From: Flavobacterium sp. DG2-3
GTDB lineage: Bacteria; Bacteroidota; Bacteroidia; Flavobacteriales; Flavobacteriaceae
Direction of reading: 5' to 3'
Assembly (NCBI RefSeq): GCF_030730925.1
Contig: NZ_JAVAMB010000012.1
Coordinates: forward strand, 1-64,000
DNA: 64,000 nt
The notes below the pieces were generated by a model that made no database searches, was not told where the DNA came from, and saw only the letters and a list, made by a program, of their open reading frames with translations. This document shows, in pieces, positions 1 to 7,254 of this stretch. The translations under genes were made by a program, and so were the position numbers. Every line of letters starts with the position of its first letter. Within the stretch, counting starts at the first letter, position 1.

Positions 1-330
1 TAGTGCGATTCCTCCTTCGTCGGAATGACAAAAAACACGAAAAGAGTCAATAAAATAAATTTATAAAAAAATTAAACGTAAAGCTTTGTCACCCTGAGCG
101 GAGTCGAAGGGCACGCAAGAAGCTCCGCAATCTTTGTCGAATCACTAGTGCGATTCCTCCTTCGTCGGAATGACAAAAAACACGAAAAGAGTCAATAAAA
201 TAAATTTATAAAAAAATTAAACATACAGTTTTGTCACCCTGAGCGGAGTCGAAGGGCACGCAAGAAGCTCCGCAATCTTTGTCGAATCACTAGTGTGATT
301 GCTCCTTCGTCGGATTGACAAAAAACATTG
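1..330. repeat. 145-bp direct tandem repeat (two full copies plus a partial third)
   Basis: A unit that begins TAGTGCGATTCCTCCTTCGT runs from 1 to 145, is repeated almost exactly at 146-290, and starts a third time at 291 before diverging near 330. Each copy carries the phrase CCTGAGCGGAGTCGAAGG, which recurs singly near 3325 and 12845. The third copy runs up to the crtZ gene. The array may extend to the left of the window. It has no spacers, so it is not a CRISPR. Confidence 0.95.
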
Positions 331-359
331 AACAAAATAATAACATCAACAATAAAAAA

Positions 360-800
360 ATGATTTCTTTTTTAATCTTTTTAGGCGTTTTTCTGTTTAT
401 GGAATGTGTTACTTGGCTAACACACAAATACGTAATGCACGGTTTTATGTGGTATTTTCACGCCGATCATCACCAGCCGAAATATGAAAACACCTTCGAG
501 CGCAATGATATTTTCTTTGTCATTTTTGCCATTCCGAGTATTGTGCTGTTTTATTTTGGCGTTCAAGGCGGGTTCAATTATCTGTTTTTTGTCGCCTGCG
601 GAATCACGCTTTATGGAGCCTGCTATTTCCTAATTCACGATGTCTTGATTCATCAGCGTTTTAAATGGTTTAAAAACACCAAAAACAAATACCTCATCGG
701 ACTCAGAAAAGCACACAAAATCCATCACAAACACCTTCAAAAAGAAAAAGGAGAATGTTTCGGAATGCTGTTCGTGCCTTTTAAATATTATAAAATGTAG
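360..800 (+). CDS. crtZ: Beta-carotene hydroxylase, CrtZ family
   Basis: Membrane di-iron hydroxylase that adds 3-hydroxyl groups to the beta-ionone rings of carotenoids (beta-carotene to zeaxanthin). The 146-residue protein has the family's four histidine clusters: HKYVMH at residues 22-27, HADHH at 34-38, HDVLIH at 93-98 and HKIHHKH at 119-125, with hydrophobic helices between them. The length is normal for bacterial CrtZ. I chose ATG 360. A TTG at 315 would add 15 residues of low-complexity Asn/Lys sequence and lies inside the tandem repeat, so it is less likely. The remaining carotenoid genes (crtB, crtI, crtY) are not visible and may lie to the left. The next genes, an SRPBCC protein and a photolyase, suggest a light-protection context. 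Confidence 0.9.
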   Translation: MISFLIFLGVFLFMECVTWLTHKYVMHGFMWYFHADHHQPKYENTFERNDIFFVIFAIPSIVLFYFGVQGGFNYLFFVACGITLYGACYFLIHDVLIHQRFKWFKNTKNKYLIGLRKAHKIHHKHLQKEKGECFGMLFVPFKYYKM

Positions 801-816
801 CATTATTTGAGCGTAA

Positions 817-962
817 TTTTTAAACACATAGAACATAGAAATAAAGACAGCGAAAAAGGCGTTCACTTGCATATTCTATATTTAAAAACCATATAAGTCA
901 TATAAGTTCATTTAATTCAAAACTTGATTTTCTTATATGACTTATATGGTGAGAATAAATAC
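817..962. repeat. Composite inverted-repeat element (CACATAG end plus 19-bp palindrome)
   Basis: The left part (817-873) reads TTTTTAAACACATAG, then a GGCGTTCACTTGCATA box. It is followed by a perfect 19-bp inverted repeat ACCATATAAGTCATATAAG at 888-906 and 932-950. Read on the other strand, the whole block matches 12580-12745 in order and content, so it is a dispersed element. The CACATAG end is the same as the ends framing the GxxExxY gene at 26071-26680. Confidence 0.9.
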
Positions 963-1008
963 ACAGTTTGGGATTTGGAATTTAAAAAATTTGGAATTTA
1001 TAAAGTTT

Positions 1009-1482
1009 ATGAAATTATACAAAATAGTAACCGTACAGCATATAAACGCCAGCATAGAAGAATGTTGGGATTTTTTCTCAAGTCCAAAAAACCTTCAGAC
1101 GATCACTTTGGATAACATGAATTTCCAAATTCAAGATTATGACGGCAAGCGAATGTATCAGGGACAGATCATTACCTACACTTTAAAACCGCTTTTCGGA
1201 ATTAAAATGTCTTGGGTTACCGAAATCACGGCTTGTCAAGAAAACGAATATTTTGTCGACATTCAGCAATTCGGACCTTATAAACTCTGGCATCACAAAC
1301 ACTTTTTCGAACCAGTTCCAGATGGTGGAACAAAAATGACAGACATTGTGCATTACGCCCTTCCCTTCGGAATTTTAGGCAGAATCATGAATAAGCTAGT
1401 CGTACAAAACAAACTCAAAAGCATATTCGAATACAGACACAACAAAATCGAAGAATTATTTAATTCCAAAAAAGTTTATTAG
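1009..1482 (+). CDS. SRPBCC (START-like) domain protein
   Basis: The 157-residue protein has the SRPBCC fold pattern. It opens with a beta strand and the family-typical stretch NASIEECWDFFSSPKNL near residues 14-30. A run of strands follows (MSWVTEITA, EYFVDIQQ, GGTKMTDIVHYALP), and a long C-terminal helix ends in FEYRHNKIEELF. Such proteins bind a hydrophobic ligand in a central cavity; the ligand here is unknown. I chose ATG 1009 because the upstream extension in the same frame (from 937) is translated from the palindromic repeat and an AATTCC-type repeat. In other flavobacteria similar genes lie near crt and photolyase genes (from memory), which fits the neighbours here. Confidence 0.75.
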   Translation: MKLYKIVTVQHINASIEECWDFFSSPKNLQTITLDNMNFQIQDYDGKRMYQGQIITYTLKPLFGIKMSWVTEITACQENEYFVDIQQFGPYKLWHHKHFFEPVPDGGTKMTDIVHYALPFGILGRIMNKLVVQNKLKSIFEYRHNKIEELFNSKKVY

Positions 1483-1496
1483 CAAAATTTTATAGC

Positions 1497-1882
1497 CACG
1501 ACCCGAGCGATAGCGAACAGGCGAAGCAATTCACGAATTTTTTTTTATATGCTGTGTGTTTATAAGCCACGAATTTCACGAATTACACTAATTTTTTCCA
1601 AACTGAGACAAAAAAAACGTGAATTCTTGGGAAATGAAAAAAATGCTGCTACTACCCGAGCGATAGGAACGGGCGAAGCAATTTCACTAATTATTTGTGC
1701 GCTAGATAATAAAAATTCGAGAAATTAGTGCAATTCGTGGCAAAAGAAAAAGAAAAAAATCCTTTCCAATCCTTTTAATCTGTGGCAAAAAATACACAAA
1801 GCATATCAAAAAAAATTCGTGAATTTGTGGCAACACACACAGCATATCAAAAAAATTAGTGTAATTCGTGAAATTCGTGGCA
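1497..1882. repeat. Nested inverted repeats, GCCACGAATT family
   Basis: The gap before the photolyase is almost wholly repeat. The arms GCCACGAATTTCACGAATTA at 1566-1585 (continuing to 1597) and their reverse complement at 1850-1881 match over 32 bases. Inside them ATATGCTGTGTGTTTATAAG (from 1547) pairs with the copy near 1826-1846. A second phrase, CCCGAGCGATAG...GGCGAAGCAATT, occurs twice in direct orientation near 1503 and 1658. A CCTTTTAATCTGTGGC phrase near 1773 recurs inverted at the window's end (63902). No gene is seen in the gap. Confidence 0.85.
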
Positions 1883-1901
1883 AAAGAAAAAAAACAAAAC
1901 A

Positions 1902-3197
1902 ATGACAAAACAAAAAGTTACCCTTTTCTGGTTTAGACGTGATTTGCGTCTAGAAGACAACACAGGATTATTTCACGCTTTACAATCCGATTTTCCTGTT
2001 GTTCCTTTATTCATTTTCGATGATGAAATTTTAGAACACCTTCCAAAAAATGACGCCAGAGTAACTTTTATTTACGATACACTCGAAAAAATAAACTCCG
2101 AATTACAAAAACTAGATTCTTCTATTTTAATCAAAAAAGGAAAAACAAAAGAAGTCTGGAAATCACTTATTGAAGAATTTGACATTCAATCGGTTTTCTT
2201 CAATAAAGATTATGAGCCGTTTGCCATCAAACGTGATACTGCTATCACAACTTTATTAAAAGAAAATAATATCGAATCTTTCTCGTATAAAGACCATGTA
2301 ATTTTCGAAGAAAAAGAAATCACAAAAGCAGACGGACTTCCCTATACCGTTTACACACCTTATAAAAATAAATGGCTAGAAAAATACCATCTTTCTGGTT
2401 CTGCTCCAGAATATGATTCTGTTCCATTTCAATCGAACTTTTCAAAAAACAAATTCCAATTTCCAAAATTAGACGCAATTGGTTTCGAAAGAAGCACCAT
2501 AAAAGTACAGCCTCATAATTTAACTCAAATTGCCAATTATAAAGAAACCAGAGATTTTCCTGCCTTAGACAGCACCTCTTATCTTTCTCCGCATTTGCGT
2601 TTTGGAACCGTTAGCATTCGAAAATTAGTAAATTGGGCCAACCGAAAAAATCAGACTTTTTTAAGCGAATTAATCTGGAGAGAATTCTTTATTCAGATTC
2701 TGTTTAGTTTCCCAAATTGCGTCAATCATAATTTCAAATCCAATTACGACGGAATTCAATGGCGCAATAACGAAGAAGATTTCAAACGCTGGTGTTCCGG
2801 AACAACTGGATACCCAATGGTTGATGCCGGAATGCGCCAGCTCAACGAAACGGGATATATGCACAATCGCGTGCGTATGGTCGTGGCTAGTTTTTTGTGC
2901 AAACATTTACTCATCAATTGGCAATGGGGCGAAGCTTATTTTGCCGAAAAATTGTTAGATTTCGAATTGGCATCCAACGTTGGCAACTGGCAATGGGCAG
3001 CGGGAACTGGCTGCGACGCCGCGCCGTATTTCAGAGTTTTCAATCCGGAAATTCAACAAAAGAAATTTGACGAAAAAGGCGAATACATCCGAAAATGGAT
3101 TCCAGAGTTTGATTTGGGTTACAACGAACCAATGGTGGATCATGCTTTTGCCAGAGATCGCGCGATTGCAACTTATAAGAAGGGAATCTTGAAATAA
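1902..3197 (+). CDS. phrB: Deoxyribodipyrimidine photolyase (class I, cryptochrome/photolyase family)
   Basis: Flavoprotein that uses light to split cyclobutane pyrimidine dimers. Residues 7-130 form the alpha/beta antenna domain, starting LFWFRRDLRLEDNTGL. The FAD-binding helical domain follows, with TSYLSPHLRFG at 225-235, LIWREFF at 257-263 and the NWQWAAGTGCDAAPYF block at 362-377. The electron-transfer tryptophan triad of E. coli PhrB aligns with W287, W340 and W363, with the same spacing as W306/W359/W382. At 431 residues it is slightly shorter than the E. coli enzyme. A cryptochrome role cannot be excluded by sequence, but the intact triad and active-site block favour a CPD photolyase. 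Confidence 0.93.
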   Translation: MTKQKVTLFWFRRDLRLEDNTGLFHALQSDFPVVPLFIFDDEILEHLPKNDARVTFIYDTLEKINSELQKLDSSILIKKGKTKEVWKSLIEEFDIQSVFFNKDYEPFAIKRDTAITTLLKENNIESFSYKDHVIFEEKEITKADGLPYTVYTPYKNKWLEKYHLSGSAPEYDSVPFQSNFSKNKFQFPKLDAIGFERSTIKVQPHNLTQIANYKETRDFPALDSTSYLSPHLRFGTVSIRKLVNWANRKNQTFLSELIWREFFIQILFSFPNCVNHNFKSNYDGIQWRNNEEDFKRWCSGTTGYPMVDAGMRQLNETGYMHNRVRMVVASFLCKHLLINWQWGEAYFAEKLLDFELASNVGNWQWAAGTGCDAAPYFRVFNPEIQQKKFDEKGEYIRKWIPEFDLGYNEPMVDHAFARDRAIATYKKGILK

Positions 3198-3505
3198 ATT
3201 CCAAATTTTTAAAATTCCAAATCCAAGTGGCTGGATTTCAGAAAATATTGAAATAAATTCCAAATTTTTTAAATTCCAAATTCCAAGTAAACCTGTCAGT
3301 TTTTTTAGCTCAACGTATGTCTTCCTGAGCGGAGTCGAAGGACCGCAAAGAGAGGACGCACAGTTCAGATAATGCGCGCGCTCCTTCTCCCGAAGACTCG
3401 GGACGCTCAGGAAGACATACGTGTATGAAAGTTTGGACTAAAGAAAAAATCAGTCTAAATCAGCGTTTTCGCGAAAGCGAATCTGTCTCATCCGCGTGCC
3501 AATAA
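3195..3505. repeat. Repeat-filled intergenic region (three families)
   Basis: AAATAAATTCCAAATTTTT occurs twice in direct orientation (about 3195 and 3252). A 108-bp inverted repeat follows: CGTATGTCTTCCTGAGCG at 3314-3331 pairs with CGCTCAGGAAGACATACG at 3404-3421, and inside it a GGAGTCGAAGGA phrase faces TCCTTCTCCCGAAGA. A third phrase with AATCAGCG and CATCCGCG (3449-3500) resembles one arm of the repeat at 10238-10353. No gene is seen. Confidence 0.85.
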
Positions 3506-3518
3506 ACAGAAAATAAAA

Positions 3519-3884
3519 CTAAACCTTTTCGCTTTCGCTATAGGCAATTTTATCTTCCATCAGCACAATAATCTTTTTTAAACTTTCTATGGTTTCTTTT
3601 CGGGATTCTGCGAGATCTTTATAGGCAAGGTCAGATTCTGGCATGTTTTGCAAAGAATCAATTTCAGCCCTTATCATGGGCTCAATACCTTTTATAAGCC
3701 ATTCGCAGCTGTAGGCAGGAAAATTTTCTACAAGGTTTAAAAGCCATTTTGATTGTATGTCACTATTGTGCGCTATAGCCCGTGACAGCACACCCTTACT
3801 AGCTCCGATTGTCAGCTCGAGCTTAGTGATTGTAATACCTTCATTCTTCGCCAATAATTTAAGGCGCTCTAAAATAGGATTCAT
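3519..3884 (-). CDS. CI-like HTH regulator with C-terminal coiled coil (locus A)
   Basis: A 121-residue DNA-binding candidate. Residues 1-65 look like the phage-repressor-type HTH common in Bacteroidota, with ITKLELTIGASKGVLSRAI as the probable helix-turn-helix, followed by the signature EWLIKGIEPMI that usually closes this domain. Residues 80-121 are charged and helical, consistent with a short coiled coil for dimerisation. There is no S24 peptidase domain, unlike the regulator at 50792-51496. It is divergent from the small gene at 4292 across a 407-bp gap. I infer that it controls that gene and perhaps the secreted protein beyond it; the sequence does not prove this. Confidence 0.65.
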   Translation of the reverse strand: MNPILERLKLLAKNEGITITKLELTIGASKGVLSRAIAHNSDIQSKWLLNLVENFPAYSCEWLIKGIEPMIRAEIDSLQNMPESDLAYKDLAESRKETIESLKKIIVLMEDKIAYSESEKV

Positions 3885-4236
3885 TATACAAAATTACCCT
3901 CCAATAAAATTATTTATATAAAAAGATACTTTTTTTTAGTTGCAAAATTTTAAACCAATGAATAAACACACAAAAGTACAATAAAAAGTTTTATGTCGGA
4001 ATTTATTTACGCATAAGCTTTTATAAATATTTATTGAAAATGATTATTTAAAAATCCAAAACAGGATATAATTTACAACTATAGTAAAATTATTATAAAC
4101 TGAATTATAATTCTATTAAAAATCTAATAAAAGCAAATCTGCTAAAACAGCCATTTTTACTTGGTAATTCCAATAATTTAGCCACGTTAAAATTATAATT
4201 AAACACCAAAAAGTAAGAAATTATCATCTAAAAAAT

Positions 4237-4266
4237 TTGACAGATTAAAATTATCAACTAACTTTG
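4237..4266 (+). promoter_or_regulatory. Flavobacterial promoter for the small gene of locus A
   Basis: TTG at 4237-4239 and TAACTTTG at 4259-4266 are 19 bases apart, matching TTG-N17-20-TAnnTTTG. The start codon is 25 bases downstream. The rest of the 3885-4236 gap is AT-rich and I see nothing else in it. Confidence 0.75.
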
Positions 4267-4291
4267 TAACGATTTTTAAAACAATAAAGTG

Positions 4292-4507
4292 ATGAATACT
4301 AATAAGAACAAAATTTACAAATCTTATGATTCAAATATTTTAGAAGCGTTGTTTTTAAAATATAAAGTTTCTAAGTACTATATCCGTCAATCTATTAGCG
4401 GAGCAGTTAGTGGTATTAAACCCGATAACATTAAAAGAGATTATGCTAAGATGGTTAAAGCCAACGAACAGACCATTGCTAACCTTTTAAGGAATGTATC
4501 AGAATAG
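4292..4507 (+). CDS. Small conserved protein, locus A member of a two-copy family
   Basis: I do not recognise this 71-residue family. It shares the identical 15-residue block KIYKSYDSNILEALF with the protein at 50479-50703. The next stretch is also close (KVSKYYIRQSISGAVSG here, GVSKYYIRKSINGSVQG there), then IKRDYAKM against IKEDYLIM. The central VSKYYIR-S-I-G pattern is helical and basic and could be a recognition helix, so a small DNA-binding role is possible (inference). ATG 4292 is preferred to the GTG at 4289. It has its own promoter, stands between an HTH regulator and a secreted protein, and is probably a functional partner of one of them. Confidence 0.7.
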   Translation: MNTNKNKIYKSYDSNILEALFLKYKVSKYYIRQSISGAVSGIKPDNIKRDYAKMVKANEQTIANLLRNVSE

Positions 4508-4868
4508 CTTTTCTCAGAATTAACATATTTTTTCAAACAAAATAAACAGCAAGCATACAAAACAATATTTCCGTTTTCTATTTTCCATTTCAACAGACGC
4601 TGTTTTTAGTTTCTCTTCAATATCTAATAAAATTCAATCCTACACGCTATTTCCATAAGAGAGGTACGACATTTTTATATCCGATACAGAAATAAAAAAA
4701 TTGCCATTTTGTATAATTATCAACATGAAGAAGATAATTATCTTATTTTAATAGTATAAAAACTTTTAAAGGTTATTCAACTTTCATTGCCGAAGTAATT
4801 TTGCGCTGTAATTAAACCTGATAAGCAACCGCTTATATTTTAATTTTAGTAACAAAATAACATTCATC
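4508..4868 (+). promoter_or_regulatory. Intergenic leader of the locus A secreted protein
   Basis: No gene is seen in this 361-bp gap. AAGATAATTATCTT at 4733-4746 is a 14-bp palindrome. TAATTTTG at 4796-4803 fits the -7 element, with only a weak TTC at the -33 position. That would give a leader of about 60 bases before ATG 4869. Confidence 0.5.
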
Positions 4869-6890
4869 ATGAAAAAGAATTTTATCTTTATTTTATTAAC
4901 AGGAATTTTATCCTTAAGCCAAGTAAATGCCCAAATGGCAATACCTGGAAAAAAAGCCCCAGATGACTCCTCTATATTAGATCTTAACTCCACAAACAGA
5001 GGACTATTAGTACCTAGGATAAGTATACCTAGTCTTACAGACAAAAGCATTATTAACGGAGGAAACCCTGTAAACAGTTTACTGGTTTATAATACCAATA
5101 CCGCCCTTACAGGAGGAGCAGGATTTTACTTTTGGAACGGAACCACTTGGAATAAATTAATTACAGGTGCCGATGCAACTGGCGATAACCTGGGTAACCA
5201 TACCGCAACTACAACTCTTAATCTAAACGGAAACAGAATTAATAATATTTACGATAGTTACTTTAAAGATCAGGTAACTGACAATAATAGCACGTATGGA
5301 TTGTACAAAAACGCAGGTGTTTTTGGAATTTACTCTAGTAAAAATAGCGGAAACGATTTAACCATTAATGAAAATACCCGTAAGACTACGGTTAACAATT
5401 TAGCAATTTCTAAAGGCACAGACGGCACTGCTCCTGCTACTGGTTCTATCGCAACTGCTGCAGATGCTAACGGTAACATAATCTGGAAGTCTGCTGCCTC
5501 TATTGGAGCAGGTGATAATCTGGGTAACCATACCGCAACGCAGGATTTAAACATGTCTACTAAAGACATAAATAATGCGACAAATATCAATGCCAGCAAG
5601 AAGGTAAGCATTGCAAATGGACAGCTTTCTTTTGACCAAGTAGTAACTGGAGACAAAATATGGATTTATGGAAGTAAAGACATGACTAAAATTGCAACAG
5701 AGGGTGCATACAACTTGGTAAATCATTCTGGTGACGTTGCTTGGGCCAACTCAGGTCAGTTTACTTGGAAAACCATTGATGCTAATAAAGCATGGGTACA
5801 ACGTATGGCTCTTGACAATAGCGGTACTCTTACTATTTCTAACAAACTAAATGCACAACAAGCACAAATAGCAAAAGGTACAGACGGCACTGCTCCTGTA
5901 GCTGGTTCTATTGCAACTTCTGCAGATGCTAACGGTAACATAATTTGGAAATCTGCAACTTCTATTGGAGCTGGTGATAATTTGGGTAATCATACCGCTA
6001 CTACAACGCTTAATCTAAACAGAAATAGAATTGATAATATTTACGATGCTTACTTCAAAGACCGATCAACAAATAACGACAACACTTATATATTGTACAA
6101 AGAATCAGGCAATTTTGGTATTTACTCTAGCAAAAATAGCGCAAACGATTTGACAATTGAAGAAGCAACCCGCAAAACTACAGTTAATAATTTAGCAATC
6201 TCTAAAGGTACAGACGGCACCGCTCCTGCTGCTGGTTCTATTGCAACAGCTGCAGATGCTAATGGTAACATAATTTGGAAATCTGCTGCCTCTATTGGAG
6301 CTGGTGATAACCTAGGTAACCATACTGCAACGCAGGATTTAAATATGGCGACTAAAAACATTACAGCCGCTACAAATATAACCGCTACAGGAAAAACAAC
6401 GACAAATACAGCGCAAATTAAATTGGGAACAAATAATAAAGCACCTCAAGCAGGAGATGTGGCAACATCTGCAGACGCTTCAGGTAATGTGATCTGGACA
6501 AAACTGGAAGATTTTGGCGCTATAGTATACACTAGTGCCACCGTGGCTCCTGGTGCTTCTTACACATTTAATCTTACTGCTGATCCAAAATTCTCAAATT
6601 TCACTATTAGCAGTGCAGATGGCTGTACTGTACCGATGATTATAAATCTTGCCACATATTATAATGGTATGGCCTACACAGGAGGTTCTGGAGCTGGAAA
6701 TCCCTATACAGTAACTAATACTAACGGTTACGCCACAGGTTTAAAATTTACAGGTTCTGCTACGACTTGCCAAGATGGAGGTAATAGTACACAATTTGAT
6801 GTCACAATATTAAAACAAACTGGTAAACTTATAATTACCAATAATGGAAACGTAAATAGAGTTTATGAGATGAGGCAAAAAATTAATTAA
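4869..6890 (+). CDS. Secreted repeat protein, tail-fibre-like (locus A)
   Basis: A 673-residue exported protein. Residues 1-21 are a signal peptide ending VNAQ. Residues 22-100 form a domain shared with the protein at 46403-49567: QMAIPGKKAP, a conserved 'GL-P' turn, then YFWNGTTWNKL. Residues 105-500 hold repeats. The phrase GDNLGNHTAT occurs four times, and KGTDGTAPA-GSIATAADANG three times plus a degenerate fourth. The C-terminal 120 residues (from TSATVAPGASYTF) are a beta-rich domain with two cysteines. There is no visible T9SS sorting domain. Such modules resemble tail-fibre or adhesin stalks in Bacteroidota; an adhesive surface role is inference. Repeat number could change by recombination. 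Confidence 0.75.
   Translation: MKKNFIFILLTGILSLSQVNAQMAIPGKKAPDDSSILDLNSTNRGLLVPRISIPSLTDKSIINGGNPVNSLLVYNTNTALTGGAGFYFWNGTTWNKLITGADATGDNLGNHTATTTLNLNGNRINNIYDSYFKDQVTDNNSTYGLYKNAGVFGIYSSKNSGNDLTINENTRKTTVNNLAISKGTDGTAPATGSIATAADANGNIIWKSAASIGAGDNLGNHTATQDLNMSTKDINNATNINASKKVSIANGQLSFDQVVTGDKIWIYGSKDMTKIATEGAYNLVNHSGDVAWANSGQFTWKTIDANKAWVQRMALDNSGTLTISNKLNAQQAQIAKGTDGTAPVAGSIATSADANGNIIWKSATSIGAGDNLGNHTATTTLNLNRNRIDNIYDAYFKDRSTNNDNTYILYKESGNFGIYSSKNSANDLTIEEATRKTTVNNLAISKGTDGTAPAAGSIATAADANGNIIWKSAASIGAGDNLGNHTATQDLNMATKNITAATNITATGKTTTNTAQIKLGTNNKAPQAGDVATSADASGNVIWTKLEDFGAIVYTSATVAPGASYTFNLTADPKFSNFTISSADGCTVPMIINLATYYNGMAYTGGSGAGNPYTVTNTNGYATGLKFTGSATTCQDGGNSTQFDVTILKQTGKLIITNNGNVNRVYEMRQKIN
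5181..6345 (+). repeat. 792-bp internal direct repeat in the secreted protein gene
   Basis: The GDNLGNHTAT codons begin at 5181, 5511, 5973 and 6303, that is with spacings 330, 462 and 330. This makes an A-B-A-B pattern with a 792-bp period. The DNA of the two periods is highly similar in places, for example GGTGATAA followed by GGTAACCATACCGC. Confidence 0.85.
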
Positions 6891-6958
6891 TCAAATGATC
6901 TTTAAAAGTTATCTTTCCATTAGAGATTAAAATGAATCTTCAACTATAATTTGGATAA

Positions 6959-6997
6959 AAAAGGTTGCATTGTGTATCTTACATAATGTAGCCTTTT
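6959..6997 (+). terminator. Terminator after the locus A secreted protein
   Basis: AAAAGGTTGCATT pairs with AATGTAGCCTTTT across a 13-base loop, with one mismatch, followed by T-rich sequence. It lies about 70 bases after the stop codon. Confidence 0.7.
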
Positions 6998-7191
6998 TAC
7001 TTTTTTCAAATCAAATAATTATTTTATTCTCTAGCAGGCTTTGCTGATTTGGCAGATTTGTAATTTAGATTTTTATAATTGAAGAAAAAGGATCGCTCGC
7101 ATTGTGCATATGTGCGATTCTTCTCCTGAAACTTAAAGATCGCTCAAAAAGACACACACAGTATATAATTTTAAGGCTAAACAAATAAAAA

Positions 7192-7232
7192 AAATCCAAA
7201 TTCCAGTTCTAAGAAGATTGGAATTTGGATTT
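7192..7232. terminator. Convergent hairpin, AATTCC repeat type
   Basis: AAATCCAAATTCC and GGAATTTGGATTT form a 13-bp stem followed by TTTTATTTT. It probably ends transcription of the UbiB-like gene on the minus strand. It also belongs to the dispersed AATTCCAAA repeat vocabulary. The rest of 7000-7190 shows nothing I can identify. Confidence 0.6.
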
Positions 7233-7254
7233 TTTTATTTTGGAATTTTAAACT

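Noticed and set aside
1..330. CRISPR array at the left edge
   Set aside because: The 145-bp units are contiguous direct repeats without spacers, and no cas genes are present.
315..362. TTG start for crtZ at 315
   Set aside because: It lies within the tandem repeat and would add a low-complexity Asn/Lys stretch not expected in CrtZ; ATG 360 fits better.
5330..6361. Antisense frames within the locus A secreted gene
   Set aside because: They repeat with the same period as the gene's internal repeats, so they are by-products of the repeats on the other strand.
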